From Phocoena phocoena (Eukaryota; Chordata; Mammalia; Artiodactyla; Phocoenidae): a stretch of DNA of 64,000 bases. Below are positions 11,150-22,554 of this stretch, piece by piece. The DNA is taken from positions 49,610,885 through 49,674,884 of the forward strand of contig NC_089224.1 of assembly GCF_963924675.1 (NCBI RefSeq), given 5' to 3'. Within the stretch, counting starts at the first letter, position 1; every line of letters begins with the position of its first letter. The notes under the pieces were generated by a model. The model was not told where the DNA came from. It searched no databases and worked only from the letters and a program-made list of their open reading frames with translations. Position numbers and translations under genes: made by a program.

Positions 11150-11420
11150 GGTAAGCGGGCGGGCGGCTCCGGGGAGTTGGGACGGGCCGGGAGGCAGGCG
11201 GGGGCTGATGGAGCGCTGGAAGGAGCTCGGGGCGGAGAAGAACGCCGTTTGGACCCACGGCAACTTTTAAAACTTGCCCGCGAGTGCGGGGCCGGCGGCT
11301 GGGTGTGGGCGCCTGGGCGCGCTGGTGCGCCGCGCGGGGAGGACACCGCCGCCTGGTCCCCGGCACCTCTGATTTTCCCCTCCTCGCCCTCCCGTTGGGG
11401 AACCCTCCCTTTGTAAATGT

Positions 11421-14400
11421 AGGAAGTGCTCCTGGAGGTTTTCTGAAGAATGTGCAAAACGCAGGGCAGGAAAATCAACCCTAAAGAGAGAGAGATTTTG
11501 AGGTGGAGTTCGACGGGAGCCGATTTGTGTTACTTACACATTGACTGGAGGGTGGCATTTGGGACCCGGGGAGAGGGCAGGATAAAAAAAAAAAGAAAAA
11601 AATCCCACCTAAACCTGGGTGAAATTGTCAAGTGAGACTGAGATTAAAAAAAAAAAAAAAGTTCTAAGTGCAAGTGGCGGAGGAGATGGGAAGGCGTTGC
11701 GAAGCGAGATTCCAGCACAGCCCCTCTACCCGAAGCAGCTTCTCTGCAGCGAGGCAGCTGGTAATTAGCTCGCCGGCTGCTGAGCGCTCTGTCCGCTTTC
11801 GGGGAAGTGATTTGTTAGAAATGGGGCTGGACCACTCCCTTCCTTTTAGTTTGCTCCCACCCTTTGCTGCTATTGTTACCCCCTCTTGGGGTTCTGATAT
11901 ACTGCGTTCCGCATGTAGATGGACTGTGTAAGAAAAAGGGAGATAGTGGGTTGGCATTATTTTTCTCTCTTCCCTTCCTCCTAATGTGACATCTCTTGTT
12001 TCAGTGATCAAAGTCACGACTGGAGTGTAGGGGATGCGACTGTCAAATGCAGGCACCAAAAAAAAAAAAAAAAGCGTGAGCCCAAGACTGAGGTTACAGT
12101 AACGCTGACAGAAATTAAAGTGGTTTTGAAAGCAGTGTGCGATTTACGGTGGTTCGCATTTACCCTAGAGTCAAGCTGTTGTAAAACTGATGTACAAAAG
12201 ACATAAAATAATCCTGTGTACCCAGGATTAAAGTGGCAGAAGTGGCCTGTTTTATTAATTATGTACTTCGTGGACAGTTGCAATGGTTGGAATCTGTATT
12301 TAAGTGGAGGCATCAAAACAACATATTAAGTATATCTGTTTAGTACTAGAGGGTTTTTCTTATAGCCGCATTTTACACAAGAACACTGTAAAAGCCGGTT
12401 GTAGGTATTTTTCTTCCCTTCCCCCCTCGCCTGTATACTATTTGTCTACACATCTATTCCCAAATACTAATCACTTTGAACAGTGGTTAAGCACATTTGT
12501 CACCCACTGCTTTGTATTCTGCAGTTTCAGATGTTACTGTGCACGCACGTACATTATTTAAGTGGTGGAATTTATTCCTGTGTAGCGTGTCTGATTTGAG
12601 GACGTAGTCAAGAGTAGTGAGACCCTGTGCAACTTAATAGAACTTGCTTGATTGACCCTTTGGAGTCACCCAAAAAACCCCTTGTGAACTTTCATAGGGT
12701 ATCTGTGTTTTGTGTTATATTTATAGCTGCTTTATTTAAACTCTTCAGCCTTAAAGAAGTTCTTAGTTGGAGCTGCTCTTTCTGTTCCTGGAGAGTAGTA
12801 AAATCCAGATTGCTAATCACTTTACCAACGTACAGGAGTGTCTTCACCTGAGGGAAGTAATACTGAGCCTGGACGTGAACTCGGTTTGAGTATCGTGTGA
12901 GAAAAGTCTCAAACTGGTCCTTGAGAATATTAAGTTCGCTGTTGTGTGCATGTAAGGCTTTGGAAAGGAACCAACCTCGCGTGATTTTAAAAAATAAATA
13001 GGAAGAAAATATTAATAGCAGTCGTACCTTCCCAATCAATACCTGACTTTTTCTTCCCCCTGAAATGTAAGATATCTGTCAGGCAGGGATATGTGATTAC
13101 AAAAAGCAGCAGACAAAAGCGGAGCTGACTCTTGCTATATTAAAATGTAAGTGTTAACAGTTTGAATTTTCAAGTGAGAGTTTTTGAGTTCAGTGCTTTA
13201 CATAACATTTTGTCCTAATCTTGCTTGCTGTCAGGGATGTTTCATGGTTGTGCAATTGCTGCAGTCAAGAATGCCAATTTGCATTCCAGGAGTGTCATTT
13301 GATTACTTTTATCTGCACAGCTCCAAGACCGGCCCAGACCTCTCGTTTCATCTTGCCATGTCACGAGTCAATGCTGTGTCGTCTTTTCAAAAATCTGCCT
13401 GATTTAGACAAGAAAGAAAAGTACTTTCATGTTGCAGCCGCAGTCCCCTGCTAACTTGTCAGCAGCAGGATATGATTCACTTGAGCCCAGAAGAATGGAA
13501 CAGAGAGGCGGGTTAGGCAGTTCAATAAAGCCCACGGACAGGTAGTGTGTGACATCCCCAGAGAGCCACAGTTAATGAAGAACAGGTCTGCTTAGTTCTC
13601 CACACGCTGACCTGGTGCTGTCCCCACAGTTTTCTCATTTGATCTTTCCCAGCAAATTGATCTTTTCTTGTATTTTTTTGCCTTCCAAGTTAGTCCTTGT
13701 GGGACCGAAATTAGCAGAGCAACTTAAGTTGGATAATACAGCTGTTCAGAAAAGAAGAAATTGGACACTGGCTCAAAAAGGGGCGGGTGGCTGGGGGGAG
13801 CTTTCCTTTTTGTTGTTGTTCCTGGGAATATTTCTTATATTAAGAGAGCCCCCAATAGGTGATGACTTGAAGGTAGTGGTTCCCTTTATTTTTAATTTTA
13901 GAGTTACGATTCCACACAATTTTAAATGTTCCTTGAGTATATGAAAGGTGGTCCTAATGAGTAGTAGGAGTTCGATTTAGCATTTTTTCATTTTCACTTG
14001 TTTGAAATGATTTGCCAGTTGACTGTGTGTCTTTTATGGCTATTGTAAGGTAGACTAAATATCAATGGCATACTTGGACTGTATTATTTATAGTCTTCTG
14101 AATAACGACAATCCCAAAATACCAGGGCTGAATAGCAGAAAAGATTAAACAGTAAAAGTTATTAACAGTGTTGTGTATAAATATTATGGACATGTTTTCT
14201 ACAAATTACCATCAGCCTCTTTTATATAAAAGCCACAGATACACTGTTAATGTTTTTAAAAAATTTCAAGATCCTGAATTTATATGTAGGTTTTTAGAAC
14301 TGAGACCAGATTACAAGTAACAACTTCTGTAGATGGATGCTCATGCATGTCCTTATTTTTTGATTAAATTTAGTTTCAGCAAGTGGGTAAATCTAAGTTG

Positions 14401-17400
14401 GGAGTGTATATGTAGTTTAAACAGGTTAAAGTTTCACTATAGAATTTTGTATCTAGAGCTTAGGTTGGAAGCAGTTAATAGATTCTTAACTCATTGCGGA
14501 CTTGAGGAGCAGTGCTTTCTGAATTCCTCTGCAGCTGGTCTCATTTACCATCTACATCCTTACAAGAAACAGTTGAAAAACATTTCTGTGGAAGGGAGGC
14601 AGCCTCCTCAAATCTTTCCTGTTGGATGGGAATTACATAGGATCATTGGATCATTGGTTAGTAAACTCCTCTCTGAAGAGCTAGAGGGAGCCTCATGATT
14701 TTATTAGATATACTTAAGGTTTTTTTTTTTTTTTTAAAGTCACTCTAGCAATCAGAATGTTGCAGAAAAAGAGGAGATAATGAGTACTGGCTTAGTGTTT
14801 AGGCTTGGAGGTGCTATTGTAGTTTTTTTTTTTTTTTTGCTGTGATAGAAGCAGCAGAACTTTCTCCAAGAACAGTCAAATAGTCAGCTAAGATTTCTAG
14901 GGTTCTACTTTTCAGATGATCTGAGGATCAAGCAAAATGCACCCCGATACATTTAAAATCTGTTTTGGTTTGCTAAGTACTGTTTGTAGCTTTGTCAGCT
15001 GATGGAGGTCTGTTAAAGAGGCCAACCTTCAAAGTTCTGTTAAAAGGAACTTCCTACCAAATCACTGAGGTGGGGGTACCTTCTTTCTGTTCACCAGGAC
15101 AACCTCCTTTCTTTTTGAAGTAGTTATACGCATAACTGCCGTACTTTGGAGAGAAAACTCCTTTAAGATAAATACTTCATGATATAAGCATAAATAGTAA
15201 ACCATTTATAAAGCCAGTGTATTAGGGATCAATAAGTTAGTTAAATTTAAAGAAATAGAACTTAAGTGGTATTAAATTCAATATTTGTTTAAGTTCACAT
15301 TTGTTTATCACTAAAATTTGTGATGTTTACTTTAAATGGTCATTGATCATAATTGCGCTTTAAAAATTATATGCTAGTTTTTAATAGCATTACTTTGGAC
15401 AAACTTATTTACCATTTAAGTAAATAATATAATCGGTGAGATAAACTACCCAGATTGGTCTTTTTTTAATCTTCTGGACAGTAGCTCTCATTATGTTGCT
15501 AGCCAATAAAAGTCTTTATTTGTTGCTTATTAGAACCCTCAGTACGAGTAAGAGTTCAGCTGTAATTTAATTTGACTGTTCAGAGAGCCTCCCTTGTTTT
15601 AAAGCATGTTCTCAGTACGATTTTACCATTTATTGTGAAACTGTATTCTAACTTGTGCTTATGCATAGGAGCAGTTTTACAGATATATCATTTTTTAATG
15701 TTTGGCCATAGCAGAGTCATACGTTTTTTTCCTTTAAAAAAATCTGTATCTAACAATGTCAGTTTTTTTTTCCTTTTGCTTTATTTTTCCCTTGACATTC
15801 TGGAGCACTTTTTTCTTGGTGGTTTGAACAGCCTTGTTATGATAATTTAAAATCAGTTCCCCAAGGAATATGACCTTCCCTTAAGGTATAGTGAGTGGGG
15901 CACTGAAAAAAATTTAATTCCATAATTAAAAATTCTAGTCGAGAACGTTTCACTATTGCAGTCACTTGAAATTACAAAAAAGTTTGCCTTGTACTTTACA
16001 CATTGCTAGGGTGATAAATTCAGTTTCCTTACAGGGAGCTGCTGGGAAGTTTTGCATTGAGTGGAAGATGGCTTGAGAGTTTTGGTGGTAGTATTCGTAA
16101 CAAATCACTGAAGACTAGACCTTGACTATAGAATTGTAAGATGAGCATTCAGAAATTCTTCCTCAAGGAAGGCAGAATGTGGAGCCGCTAAATGAGTCAC
16201 TGCATGTATATCTTACCAGTGGGAATCGCATCAAGCCACCCCTCTAGATACAGTATTTAATAGTTGTCAAAATGTACAGTATTGTCTTGGAACTTGTGGT
16301 TCACGAGTTCATAGTCTCTGCTTTTTTGTGTTCAGTACAAAGATGTAAGAACCCACACAAAACATTTTTCTCTTATTATGACCTTACATTTGCCAAAGTG
16401 CCCCATGCTGAAATTCCTTTTCAGTGTCTTTTTTTTTTTTTTTAGTCCAAAGCCAGACGTGTACCCAGACACAAAAGCCTCTGTGTATAGCAAGCTGTTT
16501 TAAATATTGTGACTCGACGATGTGCTGTCCTTTCTCTGCTTGAGCCAAGGATCTCTGCTCAGTGTCTGGATTACCAAGCTCCTTCTTTATTGTACCTCTT
16601 GTCAACCATTCCTATTCATTTAACCTTTCATTAGTGTCTGTGCAGCTTCACTGTCTGGAAAGGCAAGGAAAAACCGAAAGGCCCCACTGTCACAGTTATT
16701 AGATTTCTCGGTTACATCCCAGCAACCATAGAGAAGTGAGAGTCGACACTATTGTCGTGCATGCTGCTGTCCTGGGGTGCAGCCCTTCTGTGCACGTCAA
16801 GGACATGTGCCACATGTTGATATGCATCCCAGGGAATAAATGCACAACACGGGGGATAGGCCGATGCTGGCAGTAATGAGCTCTGTAGGAGTTATTGCAG
16901 AGACCAACAGTTTGTGAAGGAATTTTGCTTAACAGGCCAAGGAGATAGACAGAGTTGAGGGCTGCCAAGATTTGCCTGTGCGGAGCTTAAGTCAGTCGCA
17001 TTGTTTTCAGCTGAACTTCATTGGAGGGGAGAATTGAATAAACTGGACAGCAAGGAAGAGTCTTATTTTCATTTTTTAATCTTTCAGAGGACCCAAGTGA
17101 TGTTTCTGTTGACTATTCAGTGTATTATAACTATTTTGTATACGGACTGAGTCATCTGTGTAAATGGATCTATTAGCAGTTTGTTAATTCTTCCATATCT
17201 AGAAAAGAATTTGAGATATTTCATAGATGTCATATATGTATTTTAAAGTCCATGTAAAATAATGTAGCCTATTTATTTTCCTATGTTACTATTTTTCCCT
17301 TTTGATTTCCCTCTAGCATCTTTTGTATTATCCCTTGATTCCTTAAAAATGCATTTGCCTTGTTGCCTCAGTGTAAAGGAAGAAAAAGATGATCATTGGA

Positions 17401-18494
17401 TTATTTGCAAATCATAATAAAGACCAATATTTGCAGACTTTGGATTGGAAAATATTACTCAACATCTTAAGATTCATCAGATTACTTTTTAAGAATTCTC
17501 AACACACTTGAATAGAAAATGGTAAATTATAATACCTGCATCTCACTTTACCCTCGAGTTCATTTATTTTTTTAAATTAGGAAAATCTTTGTTGCTAGGG
17601 GCGACTAGAATATTTTTGTCTTTCAAATTTAAATACTTTTTGTCAGTTTACCAAACTCTTTTGGGGCTCCCCAGTAGCTTTGCAAATATATGAATGATTT
17701 ATTACTGAATCCTTATAAAGTGATTTTTAAGTTTTACTTGACCTGACCTTTTTTAGCCAAGGCTAATTTTTTCACAGTTGTATTTGAAACTTTCTCTGCT
17801 AAGCTTTTCATGGCGTCATGTGGGCCAAGTTATCTTTGTTTCAGGGAGGAGAGATGAGCTATTTCCACATTCCTTTCTTCAGGTGGGATGATCCTCTGCA
17901 GGGAAACACAGATTCATTCAGTAATTGACAACTAAGTGCCCAGCCAGCCCAGGGCCATGTCCCAGTCTCTTGACCATTGGGTGGAAGTTCTGTGCAGATA
18001 GTCAGATGAATGTACTTTGATCATCTCAGGTGACCTGGTGGCCTTCCCACGGACAAGGCAGGGGTGTGTTAACATTGCCCCTTCTAATATTCCCGTTCCC
18101 ATTTCATTATGGTTTGTGTTGGGAGAAGAAGAAGAGGAAGGAGGGACATTTGAGGCTGTAATTTTACCTTCCCCCCAAAAAGCCATGTGGTAGTTAAAGA
18201 AAAGGAATGCATGTCAGGAGCTACTCTCTGAAGGAATCCTGCACCTATTCTTCATGCAGTCAGTATCTCAGCTGGCTGACCACGCCTTGGAAAGCAGTTG
18301 CACCACTGTCCACTCCAGAGTGAGAACAGCCCGGTGACTGGGTTTAGAGGCAGGTCCCATTCTAGTCTACCTAGGTCTGAGAGCCTCCATTTCATCCCGG
18401 GTAAAACAAGTGAGTTTTGTAATTTCTATATTTCTTTCCAGTGGGAGCACTTTATAGTTTATGTGATAGGACTATATAATCAGAGCTGTTCACC
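11421..18494 (+). other. Repeat-poor 5' part of intron 1
   Basis: About 7 kb following the island with no repeat that I can place, apart from A/T homopolymers (about 11645-11661, 12058-12073, 14718-14735, 14823-14838). Such repeat-poor DNA beside a promoter is common in developmentally regulated genes. No frame has convincing exon character. The stretch 13200-13560 is listed separately as a candidate regulatory element. Confidence 0.4.
13200..13560. promoter_or_regulatory. Candidate intronic regulatory element
   Basis: Balanced base composition in an AT-rich setting and no repeat content. It carries a perfect octamer motif ATTTGCAT inside 'ccaatttgcattccagg' at about 13275-13290, immediately followed by a TEAD-like 'cattcc'. 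The two overlapping frames here (13184-13402 and 13221-13454) are unlikely to be coding. No experimental or conservation evidence is available to me. Confidence 0.3.
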
Positions 18495-19904
18495 ATTTTA
18501 ATAGCTATATTGAGATATAATTCACATACTGTACAATTCATACACTTAAAAAGTACAATTAATAGCATTCCATTGTATGGCTATAGCACATTTTATTCAT
18601 CCAACGATTGACATTTGAGTAGTGTTCACTTTTTTGTTATTACGAGTAATGCTGCCGTGAACATTTGTATGCATGTGTTTTGTTTTCATTTTTGTTAGGG
18701 ATATACCTAGGGGTGGAATTGCTGAGTCATGTGGCAAGTCTATCTTTCACCTTTTTTTTAAAAAAATAAATTTATTTATTTTTGGCTGCATTGGGTCTTT
18801 GTTGCGGTGCGCGGGCTTCTCATTGTGGTGGCTTCTCTTGTTGTGGAGCACAGGCTCTAGGCGCACGAGCTTCAGTAGTTGCAGCATGTGGGCTCAATAG
18901 TTGTGGCACGTGAGCTTAGTTGCTCCGCGGCATGTGGGATCTTCCTGGACCAGGGCTCGAACCCGTGTCCCTGCATTGGCAGGCGGATTCTTAACCACTA
19001 CGCCACCAGGGAAGTCCCTACCTTTCACTTTTTGAGGAACTGCCAAATGGTTTTCCAAAGCAGCTGCACATTTTACTTTCCCACTAACAGTGTATAAGTT
19101 TCCTAATCTCTCCACATCCTCTCTGAACTTGTTTCTATCTGTCTTTTAATTTTAACAATCCTAGTGGGTGTAAAGTGATTTTGATTTGAATTTCCCTGAT
19201 GATTAGTGATGTTGAGCATCATTTCATATGGTAATTGGCCATTTGTATATCTTCTCTGTTTAGCAGAAATGTCTGTTAAATCCTTTACCCTTTTTTCATT
19301 TAGGTTGTCTTTTTATTGTTGAGTTGTAAGCTCTTTATGTATTCTGGACACAAGTCTTTATTAGATACAAGATTTGTAAATATTTTCTCCCATTCTGTGG
19401 GTTGTCTTATTTTTTTGATGATGTCCTTTGAAGCACAGAATCTTTAAATTTTGACAAAATCCAATTTATTTTTTCTTTTGTACTTTTGGTGTGCTAAGCA
19501 ATCATTGTCTAACCCAAGCTCATGAAAATTTACTCTAAGAGCCTTATAGTTTGAACTCTTACGTTTAAGTTCTTGATTCATTTGGGCTAACTTTTGTGTG
19601 TGATATGAAGTAGGGGTCCAGCTTCATTCTTTTGAATGAGGTTATCCAGTTGTTCCCAGCATCATTGGTTAACAATTCTTTCCCCCTTTGAATTATCATA
19701 GTACCTTTTGGGAAAATCATTTGACCATAGATGTAAGGGTTTTTTTCCCCTGAACTCTCCACTTGGTTCCATTGACCTATGTGTCTATCCCTGTGCAAGT
19801 ACCACACTGCCTTGATTACTGTAGCTTTGCATTGTTTGCAGCTGAGAAGTGTGTGTCTTCCAACTTTGTTCCTCTTTTTCAAGATTATTTTAGCTGTTCT
19901 TGGT
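18495..19904 (-). mobile_element. L1 3' portion, antisense, older copy
   Basis: Antisense L1 3' UTR begins with 'ttgagatataattcacatac'. Antisense ORF2 follows: 'gctgccgtgaacatttgtat', 'tgatgttgagcatcatttca', 'attttctcccattctgtggg', 'tccacttggttccattgacc' and 'gtaccacactgccttgatta'. It is 5'-truncated, heavily mutated, and has small internal deletions. A CHR SINE (18752-19018) is inserted in it. It abuts a second L1 in the same orientation at about 19905. Confidence 0.85.
18752..19018 (-). mobile_element. CHR-type tRNA-derived SINE (older, longer subtype)
   Basis: Read on the - strand it begins 'gggacttccctggtggcgta' and ends in an A-rich tail (T-rich on +). It has the extra internal blocks ('cttcagtagttgcagcatgt', 'ggctgcattgggtctttgtt') of an older CHR subtype. 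Near-matching flanks ('tctttcac' left, 'cctttcac' right) look like its TSD. It is inserted in the L1. Confidence 0.85.
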
Positions 19905-21190
19905 TCTTTTGCAGTTTATTTTTATTGTGATAAAAATATCACAAAATTTAATAACTTAATCATTTTAAATATACAGTATAATAGTGTTAGCTGCATCTTG
20001 CTGTGCAACAGATTGTTACAACTTTTTCATCTTGCAAAATGGAAACTTACATCTATGCCAATTGAACAGCTCCCCTTTTCCCCTCCCCATAGATGCTGGC
20101 AACAACCATTCCACTTTCTAAGAATTTGACTACTTTAAATACTTCATATAAATGGAATCATGTGGTATATATCGTTCTGTGACTGGCTTATTTCACTTAG
20201 CATAATGTCCTCGAGGTTAATCCACGTTGTAGCACATGACAGGATTTCCTTTTTTTTTAAAGGCTGAATAATATTTCATTGTATGTATATACCACATTTT
20301 CTTTACCCATTCATCCTTAGATGGACATTTAGATTGAGTCCACTCTTTGGCGATTGTGAATGATGCTGCAGTGAACATGGATGTGCAAATAACTCTGCAA
20401 GATTCTGCTTTCCATTCCTTTGGATATATATCCAGAAATGGAGTTGCTGGATTATATAGTAGTTCTATTTTTAATTTTTTGAGGAACCTCCTGTTTTCTG
20501 TGGCTGCTGCCCCATTTTACATTCCTACCAACAATGCATAAAGGTTTCAGTTTCTCCACATCCTTGTCAATGCTTGTTACTTTATGTTCTTTTGATTTTT
20601 TTTTTTTTTAATAGTGACCTTACTAACACATGAGAGGTTATATCTCATTGTTTTGATTTGAAGTTCCCGATGATTAATGATGTTGAGCATCATTTTATAT
20701 GCTTGTTGGCCATTTGTATATCTTCTTTGGAGAAATAGCTGTTCAAGTCCTTTGCCCATTTTTATTGGATTATTTGATTTTTGGTTGTTGAAATGTAGGA
20801 GTTCTTTATATATTCTTTTTTTTTTTTTTTTTTTTTTGCGGTACGCGGGCCTCTCACTGTTGTGGCCTCTCCCGTTGCGGAGCACAGGCTCTGGACGCGC
20901 AGGCTCAGCGGCCGTGGCTCACGGGCCCAGCTGCTCCGCAGCATGTGGGATCTTCCCGGACCGGGGCACGAACCCCAGTCCCCTGCATTGGCAGGCAGAC
21001 TCTCAACCACTGCGCCACCAGGGAAGCCCTATATATTCTTGATATTAACTCCTTATCAGAAATATGGTTTGCAAATATTTTCTCCCATTCAGTAGGTTGC
21101 TTTTTCACTCTGTTGATTACTTTCTTTGCTGTACAGAAGTTTTTAAGTTTGATGTAGTCTTATCTGTCTATTCTTTCTTCTGTTGCCCTT
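19905..21190 (-). mobile_element. L1 3' portion, antisense, second copy
   Basis: A fresh 3' UTR starts at about 19905 ('tttattgtgataaaaatatc'). Antisense ORF2 end follows: 'tggaatcatgtggtatatat', 'aggctgaataatatttcatt', 'cattcatccttagatggaca' and 'gcaaatattttctcccattc'. Both this and the preceding copy contain the segment with 'tgatgttgagcatcatt', so they are separate insertions and not one element. It carries a young CHR SINE at 20818-21029. Confidence 0.85.
20818..21029 (-). mobile_element. CHR SINE (young, about 210 bp)
   Basis: A complete copy flanked by a perfect 11-bp TSD, 'tatatattctt', at 20807-20817 and 21030-21040. Read on the - strand it has an A-box-like TGGCGCAGTGG and the B-box region that is 'ggttcgtgccc' in better copies. 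A 20-plus T stretch marks the poly(A) end. It sits in the L1. Confidence 0.95.
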
Positions 21191-22312
21191 AGCAGTTTAC
21201 TTTTAAAACTTAGAATAATCTGATCCTCAGAAGCGTAAAGGCTACGTTAGGAAAATACATCTATTGTTTGGGTAAAAAACTTTTCGTGATACGCCAGGGG
21301 ACAAGAAATATGTCATTTAGTAGCCAAAAGATGATGGCTCTTAGCTCCCTGTGAAACACCCTGGGTTTGCTTTGATGTTTCTTAATTATCATTGAGTTTA
21401 AAAGCATTCTAGGTGTTCTATATAAGAGATACACTTCATACCCTGGAGGGTAGAATTAAGTACCTAGAAATAATTGTTTTTAGTTTTATAAATAACTCAA
21501 AAGGAAAGGAAAAAAACCATTATTGAGAAAATTTGTCTTCCTAGATATTCCATTGTAACTAAAAAACACCACCAGTGATTAAAGCTAAAAATTACTGTAT
21601 GATCTCAAACCCAAACTAACTGGTCCAGTTACGTTTTAAATAAATACCACGTTCAAATCTGGCATAGCACATTTGGAGACATGAGCTTATTTTAAAGTTT
21701 ACCTGACAAATTTTGTAATTAATATACCTCATCATTGAGTTAGAGAAGCTTGAGAGCAAATGAAAGATAATGTAATTTGGGGGCAGCTATATTGTATCAT
21801 TGGTGAATTAAAAAAAAGTTTGTTCCCTTTTAAAGTTCTAATTTTTCTTTATTCATGTTAAGAAACAACTATTTATCTCCATCTAAAGTAATTGCTTTCC
21901 TAGTATTCTGATGAGCCGTTCTTGCTTAACTACATTGTCTGGTTTTGGCCTTTTGCCAGTTAGTTTGGACAAAAGTTTCATTATTCATTATCAACTATTA
22001 ATTAGATGGCTAACTGATCAAATATATATGTGGAGAGTATGTATTTTCACCCCTCATCAATGTTTACCTAAGTTACATAAATAGTAATTAGCCAATTTTA
22101 AATTGTATCTTATGACATATAATTACTTTTCTCCTGGTGAAAATTCTATAGAGGATTTACAATCATTTATAAAAACTGTATGGTAGAAAATCTTATATTT
22201 ACCATACACTTGATTTTTGGTTATAATAAATTTCATTATACCAAATGACACAGTTTTTATTAGTATTGAGCAATAAATCAATGCTACTTTTCTGTTTCAC
22301 ATGTTTTGACGT
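21191..22312. other. AT-rich intronic DNA, nothing recognised
   Basis: No repeat family or exon recognised. Confidence 0.35.
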
Positions 22313-22327
22313 GCTCGTATGTATCTT

Positions 22328-22539
22328 TTTTTTGTTTTGTTTTGTTTGCGGTACGTGGGCCTCTCACTGCTGTGGCCTCTCCCGTTGCGGAGCACAGGCT
22401 CCGGGCGCGCAGGCTCAGTGGCCATGGCTCACAGACCCAGCTGCTCCATGGCATGTGGGATCGTCCCGGACCGGGGCACGAACCCATGTCCCCTGCATCG
22501 GTAGGAGGACTCTCAACCACGGCGCCACCAGGGAAGCCC
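22328..22539 (-). mobile_element. CHR SINE (young)
   Basis: A complete antisense copy with a 15-bp TSD differing at one base: 'gctcgtatgtatctt' at 22313-22327 and 'gctcatatgtatctt' at 22540-22554. The A-tail has become a (GTTTT)n-like interrupted tract. The difference in the TSD and the tail decay suggest it is older than the copy at 48608. Confidence 0.95.
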
Positions 22540-22554
22540 GCTCATATGTATCTT

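Larger units (their letters stand above)
9580..11420 (+). promoter_or_regulatory. CpG-island promoter
   Basis: GC content and CpG density rise sharply at about 9580 and fall at about 11420. The intervening 1.8 kb is dense in CpG, GC boxes ('ccccgcccc' near 10485, 'gaggcggggg' at 10804, 'ggggcgg' near 11229) and purine/pyrimidine tracts. No TATA box sits at an obvious position. This is the usual form of a TATA-less, dispersed-start promoter of a widely expressed or developmental gene. The + strand is chosen from the first-exon evidence at 10831-10842; the island could also fire on the - strand. A run of 21 T interrupts it at 10525-10545. Confidence 0.9.

Noticed and set aside
9582..11416. Other long frames (159, 140, 163, 151 and 146 aa) across the CpG island
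   Set aside because: They overlap each other in several frames on both strands, many start at GTG, TTG or CTG, and none has a recognisable domain.
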